Positions 8,614 through 17,040 are shown, counted from the first letter of the stretch. The stretch is 64,000 nucleotides of DNA from Hyphomicrobiaceae bacterium (GCA_022844275.1 JALHMB010000003.1:434001-498000), one strand, 5' to 3'. Program-made: numbers and translations. Notes: generated by a model not told the origin, from the letters alone.

Positions 8614-9864
8614 ATGCCTTCTGAGGCGACCCATACGATCCCGACTTCGCTCGCCGGCGCGCCCTGGCTCGAGCAGCCGGAGACGCGCGCGGTTCTTGCG
8701 TCACTCGCGGCCGCCGGACACGAGGCGCGCATTGTCGGCGGCACTGTCCGCAATGCCCTTCTCGGCGAGCCCGTCACCGACATCGATATCGCGACGACGG
8801 CGACGCCCGATGAAGTGATGGCTGCAATGAGCGCGGCTGGGCTCCAGGCGATTCCGACAGGCGTGAGCCACGGCACCGTGACGGTCGTCGCCAATCACGT
8901 GCCTTTCGAGGTCACGACACTGCGCGAGGATGTCGAGACGTTCGGCCGTCATGCGCGCGTCGCCTTCACGGCCGATTGGGCTGCCGACGCCCAGCGACGC
9001 GACTTCACAATCAACGCCCTCTACTGCGACGGCACTGGCACGATCAGCGACCCCATTGGCGGCCTTACCGATCTCGCCGCGCGACGTGTCCGCTTTATCG
9101 GCGATCCCCAGGCGCGCATTCGAGAGGATGCCCTGCGGATCCTGCGCTTCTTCCGCTTTCATGCGCGCTACAGCCCCGATTCCATTGACGCGGAAGGGCT
9201 TACGGCCTGCACCAAGGAGCGTCACCTGCTCGCACAGCTGTCAGCCGAGCGCGTGCGGGCGGAGCTCATGAAACTGCTCGAAGCGCCCGGTGCCGCGCGC
9301 GCCATCGCCGTCATGGCCACGCACGGCTTCATCGTCGAAATCCTCGGTCGAGCACCGCGCATCGGTCTTCTCGAGCGTCTCGTCGCGCAGGATGTCGAGC
9401 ACCAGCGGCACGCCGATCCGCTGCTGCGTTTGTCGGCGCTCGCTGTCGCTGTCGAGGAGGACCGCGATCACCTTGCCCAGCGCCTGCGCCTTTCGCGAGA
9501 GGAAGCACGCAACCTTGTGGTGATCGATCCGCGGCTTATGGCGCTCGTGTCACTCGATGATCGCGGACGCCGTCGTGCGCTATACTCCGTAGGTGCGCAT
9601 GACTGGCCGCGCATGGCCATGGTAGGTGCCGCTGCAGCTGAGACCCCGGCTACATGGAACGAGTTGGCCGCACTGCCCCAGCAGTGGCCAGTTCCGAAGT
9701 TTCCGCTCGCCGGGCGGGATGCGCTGGCGCTCGGCCTCGCGCCGGGGCCGCGCATCGGGGCTCTCCTCGCCGAGATCGAGGCCGAGTGGATCGCGGGCGA
9801 CTTCGCCACCGATGCGGCTGGACTTCGGACCCGCCTGGCGGCGCGGATCAGCGAGTCCCACTGA
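8614..9864 (+). CDS. cca: CCA tRNA nucleotidyltransferase / poly(A) polymerase family
   Basis: The class II nucleotidyltransferase head is complete: VGGTVRNALLG (residues 41-51) is followed by the catalytic pair D56-x-D58 (VTDIDIATTA). The RRDFTINAL motif and the neck motif with IREDALRILRFFRFHARY follow. At 416 residues it has normal length for the alphaproteobacterial enzyme that adds or repairs the tRNA 3' CCA end. It closes the nudix-DUF6111-cca operon, 15 bases after the small membrane protein gene. Confidence 0.94.
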   Translation: MPSEATHTIPTSLAGAPWLEQPETRAVLASLAAAGHEARIVGGTVRNALLGEPVTDIDIATTATPDEVMAAMSAAGLQAIPTGVSHGTVTVVANHVPFEVTTLREDVETFGRHARVAFTADWAADAQRRDFTINALYCDGTGTISDPIGGLTDLAARRVRFIGDPQARIREDALRILRFFRFHARYSPDSIDAEGLTACTKERHLLAQLSAERVRAELMKLLEAPGAARAIAVMATHGFIVEILGRAPRIGLLERLVAQDVEHQRHADPLLRLSALAVAVEEDRDHLAQRLRLSREEARNLVVIDPRLMALVSLDDRGRRRALYSVGAHDWPRMAMVGAAAAETPATWNELAALPQQWPVPKFPLAGRDALALGLAPGPRIGALLAEIEAEWIAGDFATDAAGLRTRLAARISESH

Positions 9865-10005
9865 CCCCCTGCTCCATCGCACGGCAAAAAGTCCCTGCGT
9901 TTCGGAACCTTGTGAGCTGCAAAGCAGGGCCCATCGCAAGCAAGCGCGGGTTAGACGGAGCACCGCGTCGGTGCAACCTCCTGCGGCCGATCGAATCGTC
10001 GTATC

Positions 10006-10058
10006 TGTGGATAACCTATTTCCGCCTTAGTCTGTGAATGGACGAAGGTCGTGGATAA
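10006..10058 (-). promoter_or_regulatory. Two DnaA-box-like sequences in the cca/dehalogenase intergenic region
   Basis: TGTGGATAA at 10006-10014 is the exact complement of the DnaA box TTATCCACA. CGTGGATAA at 10050-10058 is a one-mismatch copy in the same orientation. They lie 44 bases apart in a 315-base gap that otherwise holds only a terminator. Two boxes do not make an origin; DnaA-dependent regulation or a DnaA-titrating site is possible. Confidence 0.4.
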
Positions 10059-10128
10059 ATTTACAAGGGGATTACTGAATATCTCGTTCGGCAATTCCCC
10101 CTCTCCCCCTGAGCGCCAGCGAGATTGT

Positions 10129-10160
10129 AAAGCCCCGGCTTGCCACGCCGGGGCTTTTTC
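10129..10160 (+). terminator. Strong GC-rich terminator between convergent cca and dehalogenase genes
   Basis: An 11-bp perfect stem AAAGCCCCGGC / GCCGGGGCTTT (10129-10139 and 10147-10157) with a 7-base loop is followed by TTTCTTG. The T tract is better on the plus strand, but the AAA flank makes it usable in both directions. Confidence 0.85.
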
Positions 10161-10179
10161 TTGTCAAGCCGCGTTCGCC

Positions 10180-10878
10180 TCAGCAGCCCATCCGCGCCGC
10201 TAGCTCCTCGAAGCCATCCACAACGAGATCGCACGTTGGGTTTGGTGTCGGATCAGGCGGACCAGCCGGTCCCCATTCCAACGGCCGCTTCACGAAGCAG
10301 GTCTTGAAGCCTTCCTTGCGTGCGGCATCCAAGTCGAAGTTGTGGCAGGCCACCATGAGGATCTCGGCGGGCTTCAGTTGCAGGAGCTTCGCCGTTGCCT
10401 GATAAGCCTCCGGCCGCACCTTGTAGACGCCCAGCATCTCGCAACTGATGATCGCGTCCCACGTGATGCCATTGCGGCGCGAGACGTCGATCACGAGGCG
10501 CGGCGTCAGCAGCGTGAACGACACGCACGGATATTTCTTCCGCAGGCGATCCACGCCCGGCACGAAGTCCGGCCAAGCATCGAGCGCAAACCACGCGCGC
10601 CAGATCTCGTCGCGCTCATCCTCCGTCAACGCGCCCAGTCCGAAGTCCTGGAGGACGCGATCGAGCTGGTCGCGATGCACGTCATCGAAATTGAAGCGCG
10701 GCCCGAGCTGATTGACGATCGTGCCGAGCGAGCGGCGCCGGTACTCGTTAGTTGCAGCAGCCCAATCGGCCTTGAGGCCGCGCCGCCCAGCAACCTCGGC
10801 CATGGCCCGCGAGAGGCCGCCGTGCCAGTCGAGCACGGTGCCACCGGTATCGAATGTCAGTGCCTTGATGCCGTCCAT
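10180..10878 (-). CDS. Haloacid dehalogenase, type II (HAD superfamily)
   Basis: The 232-residue protein begins with the HAD nucleophile motif, here ALTFDTGGTVLDWHGG with D10 as the expected catalytic Asp. It then shows LLTPRLVIDVSRRNG, the Lys-containing CEMLGVYKVRPEAYQ and VACHNFDLDAARKEG, the order seen in (S)-2-haloacid dehalogenases. The second residue after the nucleophile Asp is Gly in place of the usual Phe. Substrate specificity is inferred. The start is the ATG at 10878; longer in-frame extensions run into the divergent promoter region. Confidence 0.82.
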   Translation of the reverse strand: MDGIKALTFDTGGTVLDWHGGLSRAMAEVAGRRGLKADWAAATNEYRRRSLGTIVNQLGPRFNFDDVHRDQLDRVLQDFGLGALTEDERDEIWRAWFALDAWPDFVPGVDRLRKKYPCVSFTLLTPRLVIDVSRRNGITWDAIISCEMLGVYKVRPEAYQATAKLLQLKPAEILMVACHNFDLDAARKEGFKTCFVKRPLEWGPAGPPDPTPNPTCDLVVDGFEELAARMGC

Positions 10879-10939
10879 CGCCCGCACTCCCCGACCTGCA
10901 GCCGCCCTTCGCGGCTCTTTAGTCCCTGTCACATGCCGA

Positions 10940-10953
10940 TTGATCGAGATCAA
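10940..10953. promoter_or_regulatory. FNR/FixK-type box upstream of the YeeE/YedE genes
   Basis: TTGAT-CGAG-ATCAA is an exact match to the FNR/FixK consensus TTGAT-N4-ATCAA. Its centre (about 10946) lies 41-42 bases before a predicted start near 10988, with a TATAAG -10 element at 10977-10982. This is the class II activator position. It implies induction by an FNR/FixK-family regulator under low oxygen. Confidence 0.65.
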
Positions 10954-10959
10954 ACTTCT

Positions 10960-10977
10960 ATATTCGAATATCGGAAT
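10960..10977. promoter_or_regulatory. BigR/SqrR-like sulfide-responsive operator
   Basis: ATATTCGAATAT (10960-10971) is a perfect 12-bp palindrome, and the wider site reads ATTC-N8-GAAT (10962-10977). This is the AT-rich operator type described for ArsR-family persulfide sensors (BigR, SqrR), quoted from memory. It overlaps the region between the FNR box and the -10, where a repressor would block transcription. The downstream genes encode YeeE/YedE-type sulfur transporters, which are commonly part of BigR regulons. No ArsR-family gene is in the window. Confidence 0.6.
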
Positions 10978-11017
10978 ATAAGAGCGCATCCGCATCCTTG
11001 AACAAGGAGAGCACGGC

Positions 11018-11533
11018 ATGTGCCTCATGCATCGCAAAGCGTTGCCGCCCTATCTGGCCGGCCTCATCATCGGGCTCCTGCAGATCCCGACCTTCCTGCT
11101 CATGAATACGGCGCTCGGCGCCTCGTCCTCGTTCGTGACCGTCGCCGCACACATCGCGACGTTCTTCGATCCTGCCGCCGAAAGCATCAAGTACTTCGCG
11201 AGCCACATGCACGGCGCAAAGAACTGGTGGCAGGTTGCCGTCGTCGTCGGCATTGCCGTTGGTGCCTTCATCTCCATGCGCCTCTCAGGCGCGAGCCGCC
11301 AGACCATCTCGCCGGTCTGGGAGCGCGCCATGGGCATCCGCTCACTCGGCGCACGCGCTCCCATCGCGTTCGCCGCCGGCTTCATCATGCTGTTCGGCGC
11401 GCGCATCGCTGGTGGCTGCACGAGCGGTCACGGCATCTCGGGCATGGCGCAACTCTCCGTCGGCTCGACGCTCGCGGTCGCAGCTATGTTCGCCGGCGGC
11501 ATCCTGACTGCCATGCTCATGAAGCGTGCTTGA
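11018..11533 (+). CDS. YeeE/YedE (TsuA-like) sulfur transport protein, N-terminal half type
   Basis: The 171-residue integral membrane protein has about four or five hydrophobic segments. It carries the conserved Cys motif FGARIAGGCTSGHGISG near residue 130, found in the thiosulfate carriers of the TsuA/YeeE family. In this split type, one half protein is encoded by each of two adjacent genes. The start has a good site (AAGGAGAG, 10 bases before the ATG). It is followed 21 bases later by the partner gene and controlled by the FNR and SqrR-like sites upstream. Confidence 0.85.
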   Translation: MCLMHRKALPPYLAGLIIGLLQIPTFLLMNTALGASSSFVTVAAHIATFFDPAAESIKYFASHMHGAKNWWQVAVVVGIAVGAFISMRLSGASRQTISPVWERAMGIRSLGARAPIAFAAGFIMLFGARIAGGCTSGHGISGMAQLSVGSTLAVAAMFAGGILTAMLMKRA

Positions 11534-11554
11534 TCGCATAGAAGGAGACACTCC

Positions 11555-12091
11555 ATGTCTGTTCTCACCGCCGTGTTGATCGGCCTCGCCACCGGCATCG
11601 TCTTCGGGTTCGCGCTCGAGAAGTCCCGCGTCTTCGAACCAGGCATCATTGTCGGGCAGATGCAGCTCCGCAATTTCATCATGCTCAAGGTCTTCCTCGC
11701 CGCCGTGATTACCGGCCTCGTGGTGCTCGCGGTGCTCAATGGGATCTTCGGCGTGCCGCTGCAGCTCAAGCCCCTGCTGCTGCGGGCCGACATCGTCGGC
11801 GGGCTCATCCTCGGTGTCGGTATCGCGCTCGCGGGCGCCTGCCCGGGCACCTCCATGGCGCAGCTCGGCGCCGGCTACAAGGATGCCTGGTTCGTCATTC
11901 TGGGCGGCATCGTCGGCGCCATGGCCTACGGCTACTTCCACGAGCCCATCACGGCCCTGCTACCCGAGAAGGGCGACAAGGTCTCCTTCGACCAGCTTCT
12001 CGGCTTGCCGTTCTGGGTTGTCGCGCGCATTCGCAGCCCTGCTCGCAGTCTTCCTCGTCGTGCTCGAGCGCCTCACGCCCTGGCAGGATGA
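11555..12091 (+). CDS. YeeE/YedE sulfur transport protein, C-terminal half type, frameshifted near its end
   Basis: The first 154 residues are a normal second-half protein with the conserved Cys in GVGIALAGACPGTSMAQLGAGY and a closing DQLLGLPFWVV. At about 12025-12030 the frame shifts: the continuation FAALLAVFLVVLERLTPWQDEIG, expected for the last membrane helix, is found in the adjacent frame up to a stop at about 12179. In the frame given here, the protein ends with an unrelated Arg/Pro-rich tail. Either one base was gained (or two lost) in this strain or the assembly has an error. A strong GC-rich terminator follows at 12210. Confidence 0.75.
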   Translation: MSVLTAVLIGLATGIVFGFALEKSRVFEPGIIVGQMQLRNFIMLKVFLAAVITGLVVLAVLNGIFGVPLQLKPLLLRADIVGGLILGVGIALAGACPGTSMAQLGAGYKDAWFVILGGIVGAMAYGYFHEPITALLPEKGDKVSFDQLLGLPFWVVARIRSPARSLPRRARAPHALAG

Positions 12092-12209
12092 GATCGGCGT
12101 TGATGTCGATGGCGTCGGCTCGCACGTACCGGGCGCGGCTGGCATCGACGGGAAGGTTGCTGCGGCACCACGCACCTGAAGACCGACAAGGGCGAATCAC
12201 AGTCATCGA

Positions 12210-12233
12210 GGGGCCGGAACCGCCGGCCCCTTT
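12210..12233 (+). terminator. Terminator after the YeeE/YedE pair
   Basis: An 8-bp stem GGGGCCGG / CCGGCCCC (12210-12217 and 12223-12230) with a 5-base loop is followed by TTTGTGTTGT. It lies about 95 bases before dnaE. Confidence 0.7.
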
Positions 12234-12327
12234 GTGTTGTGCACACCTCCTGAACACTCATCCACTGCTGCCCGGAGGCTCATGGCGCCGCATTGGTCGC
12301 TGGAGCGCCCTGGAGTAGCCTTTGCCC

Positions 12328-15300
12328 ATGACACAAGCGATTCCCTCGACTTCCGCGCCCGGCTCCCCGACCTTCGTGCACCTCAAGGTGCATTCGGCTT
12401 ATTCGCTGCTCGAAGGCGCCCTGCCGATCAGTGCACTGGCAAAACGCGCGGCCAAGCTCGGCTTTCCGGCCATCGCGCTCACCGACACCAACAATCTGTT
12501 CGGGGCGCTGGAATTTTCCGACAAGCTCGCGGGTTCCGGCATCCAGCCGATCGTCGGCATCAGCCTCGCCGTCGACTTCGAGGAAGCGAACAGATCCGGC
12601 CCCGGCATCGCGGGTCTGCCCGCGCTGCCGCCGCCTCATCGCGATGGACTGCTCGCCCTCCTTGCGATGAGCGAGACCGGCTATGGCAATCTCATGAAGA
12701 TTGCGAGCCGTGCCTACATGGGCACGAACGATGGCGAAGCGCCGCACGCCAAGATCGCCTACATCGCAGCGCACGCCGAGGGGCTGATCGCGCTCACGGG
12801 CGGCCCTGACGGCCCCATCGACAAGGCGATCGCCGATAATCACGCAGCGGTTGCGACATCCCGCGTTCAGACGCTCAAGAACATCTTCGGCGACCGCCTC
12901 TACGTCGAGCTCCAGCGCCACGGCTTGACCCAGGAGAAAGCCGTCGAGCCGCAGCTCATCGATATCGCCTACAACGAGGACCTGCCGCTCGTCGCGACCA
13001 ACGAGTGCTACTTCGCCGACCGCGAGGACTTCGAGGCACACGACGCGCTGCTCTGCATTGCCGAAGGCCGTTACCTCAACGAGGACGATCGCCGCCGCCT
13101 GACACCCGAGCACTATTTCAAAAGTACCGACGAGATGGTGAAGGTATTCGCCGATCTTCCCGAGGCGCTTGCGAGCACGGTCGAGATCGCGCGGCGCTGC
13201 GCGTATCGTCCGCTCGGACGCAAACCCATCCTGCCGAACTTCGTACAGACGAGCGCCGACGCGAGCCCCGAGGAGCGGGCCGCTGCCGAGGATGCGGAGT
13301 TTGCGCGCCAAGCCGAGGAAGGCCTCGCAAAAAGGCTCGCCGTGACGCCGCTCGCGCCAGGCTTCACGAAGGAGGACTACGAGAAGCGCCTCGCCTACGA
13401 GATCGGCATCATCAAGGGCATGAAGTTTCCGGGCTACTTTCTCATCGTCGCGGACTTCATCAAGTGGGCCAAGGCGAACGGCATTCCCGTCGGTCCGGGC
13501 CGCGGCTCGGGTGCCGGCTCACTCGTCGCCTGGGCGCTTACGATCACCGATCTCGATCCGCTCCGCTTCGGCCTGCTCTTCGAGCGCTTTCTCAATCCCG
13601 AACGCGTCTCGATGCCGGACTTCGACGTCGATTTCTGCCAGGACCGGCGCGACGAGGTCATCCGATACGTGCAGGACAAGTACGGCCACGATCGCGTCGC
13701 GCAGATCATCACGCACGGAAAGCTGCAGGCCCGCGCCGTGCTGCGCGACGTCGGCCGCGTGCTGCAGATGCCGTACGGGCAGGTCGATCGCCTTTGCAAA
13801 CTCGTCCCCAACAATCCGGCGAACCCCGTCTCGCTCCCCGACGCCATAGCCGGCGAGCCCAAGCTGCAGGAGGAGCGCGACAGCGAGCCCGTCGTCGCGC
13901 GACTGCTCGAAATCGCACAGAAGCTCGAAGGGCTTTACCGCCACGCGTCGACGCACGCCGCCGGCATGGTGATCGGCGACCGCCCGCTCGACGAGCTGGT
14001 GCCTGTCTACCGCGATCCGCGCTCGAACATGCCGGTTACGCAATTCAACTGGAAGCTCGTCGAGGCGGCGGGCCTCGTGAAGTTCGACTTCCTTGGTTTG
14101 AAGACGCTCACCGTCCTGCAGAAAGCGCTGGAGCTCATCGAGCGCGGTCACGGCATCAAGATCGACCTCGCCGCACTCCCGGTCGACGACGTGAAAAGTT
14201 ACGAGCTGCTGGCGAGGGCCGATACGGCCGGCGTGTTCCAGCTCGAAAGTACGGGCATGCGCGAGAGCTTGAAGCGCCTGAAGCCCGACCGCCTCGAAGA
14301 CATCATCGCCATGGTGGCGCTCTATCGCCCCGGCCCTATGGACAACATCCCGACCTACATCAACCGCAAGCACGGCGACGAGCCGCTCGACTATCTCCAC
14401 CCCATGCTCGAAGGCATTCTCAAGGAGACCTACGGCGTCATCATCTACCAGGAGCAGGTCATCCAGATCGCGCAGGTCATGGGCGGCTACTCGCTCGGAC
14501 AGGCCGATCTCTTGCGCCGCGCCATGGGCAAGAAGGACAAGGCCGAGATGGCGCGTCAGCAGGCGCGCTTCGTCGAGGGCGCGAAGTCCAAGGGCGTGAA
14601 GGAGAAGGATGCGGCGTACATCTTCGAGCTGGTCGATAAGTTCGCGGGCTACGGCTTCAACAAGAGCCATGCGGCCGCCTACGCGCTCGTCAGCTACCAC
14701 ACGGCCTATCTCAAGGCGAACTTCCGCGAAGAGTTCCTCGCCGCGTCCATGACGCTCGACATGGCCAACACGGACAAGCTCGCCATGTTCGTGGGCGAGG
14801 CGAAGAAAGCTGGTATCAGCGTGCTCCCACCCTGCGTGAATGCGTCGGATGTGGAATTCACGGTGGAGTTCGGGAAGCCGCTCGCTTCTCCCTCTCCCCG
14901 CTTGCCTGACCCTCGCCTCGTAACGAACGGGGAGAGGGGACTGCCGTCTAATGCAGATGGTCCCCGCGGCGCGATCCGTTACGCGCTCGCTGGTCTCAAG
15001 AACATCGGCCGCGGCGCTGTCGAAACGATCGTCGAAAGCAGAAGAACAAGAGGGCCGTACACCTCGCTTGCCGACTTCGCAGCACGCCTGAACCCCAAGG
15101 CTCTCAACAAGCGAGGGCTTGAGACACTCGCTGCTGGAGGCGCGTTCGACGCCTTCGAGCGCAACAGAGCGCTCGTGCACGCGAATGTAGAGCAGATACT
15201 GAGGGAAGCGGGAAGCAGAGCGGACGACGAGCAGTTTGGGCAGGGCAGTCTACTGGGCGGCATGCAGGGCGGAGCGGCCCCCGTCGTTCTCAACTTCAAA

Positions 15301-15987
15301 TCAGCAAAATCATGGACACCCATCGAACGTCTCCAGCATGAATTCGGCGCTGTCGGCTTCTATCTCTCGGGCCATCCGCTCGATGCCTACGGGCGCGTAC
15401 TCGGCAAGCTCGGCGTGAAGCGCTTCACGGATTTCGAGCAGAACGTCGGCCTCTCTGCGGGCCGTCTCGCCGGCATTGTCATTTCCGCACGCGAGCGTCG
15501 CTCGGCGAAGGGCAACAAGTTCGCCTTTGCCATGTTCTCGGATGCGAGCGGCCAGTTCGAAGCCGTGATCTTTTCCGACACGCTAGCGCGCTGCCGCGAT
15601 ATCCTCGTCGCGGGCACGGCCGTCCTCATGTCCGTTGAAGCCGAGCGCGATGGCGAGACAGTCAAGCTGCGCGTGCAGAACCTCGAGCTGCTCGAGGCCG
15701 CTGCCGCCAATGTCCAGCAGTCGCTGAAGATCGTGCTCGACCGGCGCACGGTGCAGGCTAATGAGGGGAGCGCGATGGCTGAGCTCCGCGCTCTGCTCGC
15801 CAAGGCGCCGCCGACTAATGGCAAGGGCGGTGAGATACGTCTCGCCATGGAAGTCGAGGGCGTTCCAGGTCGACGCGGCGCGCCGCGCGAGATCGAGTTC
15901 AAGCTGGCCGGCCGTTATGACATCGGCCCACGTCAGCAAGGCGAGCTGCTGACTGTCCCCGGCGTCCTCGATGTAATGGAAGTTTAA
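12328..15987 (+). CDS. dnaE: DNA polymerase III alpha subunit (DnaE1)
   Basis: DnaE is the replicative polymerase. The 1219-residue protein has an N-terminal PHP domain (FVHLKVHSAYSLLEGALPI, SETGYGNLMKIAS) and a C-family polymerase core with GPGRGSGAGSLVAW. The catalytic Asp residues lie in PDFDVDFC (D433 and D435). GYGFNKSHAAAYALVSYHTAYLK follows, and a C-terminal OB-fold is seen (RLAGIVISARER). Residues about 850-881 are an in-frame insert (PLASPSPRLPDPRL, then NGERGLPS) encoded by a palindromic repeat element absent from typical DnaE. The ATG at 12328 is chosen over a TTG two codons earlier. Confidence 0.96.
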   Translation: MTQAIPSTSAPGSPTFVHLKVHSAYSLLEGALPISALAKRAAKLGFPAIALTDTNNLFGALEFSDKLAGSGIQPIVGISLAVDFEEANRSGPGIAGLPALPPPHRDGLLALLAMSETGYGNLMKIASRAYMGTNDGEAPHAKIAYIAAHAEGLIALTGGPDGPIDKAIADNHAAVATSRVQTLKNIFGDRLYVELQRHGLTQEKAVEPQLIDIAYNEDLPLVATNECYFADREDFEAHDALLCIAEGRYLNEDDRRRLTPEHYFKSTDEMVKVFADLPEALASTVEIARRCAYRPLGRKPILPNFVQTSADASPEERAAAEDAEFARQAEEGLAKRLAVTPLAPGFTKEDYEKRLAYEIGIIKGMKFPGYFLIVADFIKWAKANGIPVGPGRGSGAGSLVAWALTITDLDPLRFGLLFERFLNPERVSMPDFDVDFCQDRRDEVIRYVQDKYGHDRVAQIITHGKLQARAVLRDVGRVLQMPYGQVDRLCKLVPNNPANPVSLPDAIAGEPKLQEERDSEPVVARLLEIAQKLEGLYRHASTHAAGMVIGDRPLDELVPVYRDPRSNMPVTQFNWKLVEAAGLVKFDFLGLKTLTVLQKALELIERGHGIKIDLAALPVDDVKSYELLARADTAGVFQLESTGMRESLKRLKPDRLEDIIAMVALYRPGPMDNIPTYINRKHGDEPLDYLHPMLEGILKETYGVIIYQEQVIQIAQVMGGYSLGQADLLRRAMGKKDKAEMARQQARFVEGAKSKGVKEKDAAYIFELVDKFAGYGFNKSHAAAYALVSYHTAYLKANFREEFLAASMTLDMANTDKLAMFVGEAKKAGISVLPPCVNASDVEFTVEFGKPLASPSPRLPDPRLVTNGERGLPSNADGPRGAIRYALAGLKNIGRGAVETIVESRRTRGPYTSLADFAARLNPKALNKRGLETLAAGGAFDAFERNRALVHANVEQILREAGSRADDEQFGQGSLLGGMQGGAAPVVLNFKSAKSWTPIERLQHEFGAVGFYLSGHPLDAYGRVLGKLGVKRFTDFEQNVGLSAGRLAGIVISARERRSAKGNKFAFAMFSDASGQFEAVIFSDTLARCRDILVAGTAVLMSVEAERDGETVKLRVQNLELLEAAAANVQQSLKIVLDRRTVQANEGSAMAELRALLAKAPPTNGKGGEIRLAMEVEGVPGRRGAPREIEFKLAGRYDIGPRQQGELLTVPGVLDVMEV
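14889..14940. repeat. dnaE: REP-like palindrome inserted in frame inside dnaE
   Basis: The arms CCCTCTCCCCG (14890-14900) and CGGGGAGAGGG (14928-14938) are perfect 11-bp inverted repeats around a 27-base loop. The same arms form the intergenic hairpin just after dnaE (15996-16025). The reading frame passes through without a stop and adds about 30 residues rich in Pro, Ser, Arg and Gly where other DnaE proteins join directly. It looks like a mobile palindromic element that has become coding. Confidence 0.7.
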
Positions 15988-15995
15988 TAGGGGGC

Positions 15996-16025
15996 CTCCC
16001 TCTCCCCGCGTGCGGGGAGAGGGAG
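15996..16025. repeat. Perfect 14-bp hairpin (REP-like) between dnaE and tctC
   Basis: CTCCCTCTCCCCGC and GCGGGGAGAGGGAG pair without mismatch around a 2-base loop. It begins 8 bases after the dnaE stop and ends 8 bases before the tctC stop, so it separates convergent genes. There is no T tract, which favours a repeat element over a classical terminator, though it may act as one. Confidence 0.75.
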
Positions 16026-16033
16026 AAATTACC

Positions 16034-17020
16034 TCACTTCTGCGGACGGTTCTTTGCCCATTCCGTGTACTTCTTCGCCTTCTCATGCGTCTCTGCGTAG
16101 TACTTGTCGTATTCCGTTCCGATCATCACCTTGATCGCAAGGCCCGCATCCTCGAGCCGCTTGACGTGGTCGGGATCCTTCATCGCCTGGGCGAGGACAT
16201 CCTGCAGCTTCTTGACGATGGCCGGGTCCATGCCCTTGGGACCGCCGATACCGCGCGTCGAGCTCGATATCACGTTTGGCATTCCGAGCTCCTTGGTCGT
16301 CGGCACGTCCGGAAGGAATTTGGACCGCTCGGAGTCCATGACCGCAAGCGCGCGAACTTGGCCGCTCTTCACCTGGGGGACGATCGAGCCGACATTGTCG
16401 AACGACACGTCGATATTGCCGCCCAGTGTCTCCTTCATCTGCGCCGCGCCGCCGAGAAGGTGGACGAGGCGGAAGTTCACGCTGGGGTTGGCTTCCTCGA
16501 CCATGAGGATGGCGAGATGATCATCGGAGAGAATGCCGGTGGTTGCGGCCCTTACCGTACCCGGCTTGGCCTTGGCCGCATCGAGGACATCCTTGAACGT
16601 CTTGAAAGGGCTGTTCGCCGCAACCCAGACGACACCCGGATCGAGCACCTGGTTCGCAATCGGCGTGAAGCTTCCCTCGTTGAAGATCGCCTGACGGTCG
16701 GGATCGAGGATCGTCGTGTTGGTCGCCGGCAGATTGAGGAAACCGATGGTGTAGCCGTCGGGCTTGGCGCGCGCGAGTTCGGTCCAGCCCACCTGGCCAC
16801 CGGCACCACCGCGGTTCACGACCACGATCGGCTGGCCGATGATCTTTTCCGCAATGCCGGCGACGACGCGGGCGCCGATGTCCGTCGAACCGCCGGCCGG
16901 GAATGCGACGATCAAGTTGATCGGTCGCGTTGGATATTGCTGGGCCGAGGCCCCCACCGAACCAAGCGTCGAGACGAGCGCCACCGCCGTCACGGCCATT
17001 GCCAGTCTAAGCAGTCTCAT
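16034..17020 (-). CDS. Tripartite tricarboxylate transporter receptor (Bug/TctC family)
   Basis: This is a periplasmic solute-binding protein of 328 residues with a signal peptide (residues 1-27, ending ASAQQ) and the family start YPTRPINLIVAFPAGGSTDIGARVV. Further family motifs are GGAGGQVGWTELARAKPDGYTIG, LLGGAAQMKETLGGNIDVSFDN and RALAVMDSERSKFLPDVPT. The ligand is probably a carboxylate but is not predictable. It is downstream of tctA in the same direction, with three short repeats between them. Confidence 0.92.
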   Translation of the reverse strand: MRLLRLAMAVTAVALVSTLGSVGASAQQYPTRPINLIVAFPAGGSTDIGARVVAGIAEKIIGQPIVVVNRGGAGGQVGWTELARAKPDGYTIGFLNLPATNTTILDPDRQAIFNEGSFTPIANQVLDPGVVWVAANSPFKTFKDVLDAAKAKPGTVRAATTGILSDDHLAILMVEEANPSVNFRLVHLLGGAAQMKETLGGNIDVSFDNVGSIVPQVKSGQVRALAVMDSERSKFLPDVPTTKELGMPNVISSSTRGIGGPKGMDPAIVKKLQDVLAQAMKDPDHVKRLEDAGLAIKVMIGTEYDKYYAETHEKAKKYTEWAKNRPQK

Positions 17021-17040
17021 GAGTGGTCCTCCGGTTCAAT

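Noticed and set aside
10006-10058. Chromosomal replication origin
   Set aside because: Only two boxes, no AT-rich unwinding region and no typical flanking origin genes; kept only as a possible regulatory site.
13519-15180. 553-codon open frame on the minus strand across dnaE
   Set aside because: It is antisense to a certain gene, contains no family motif, and has the His/Arg/Val-rich composition typical of shadows of GC-rich genes.
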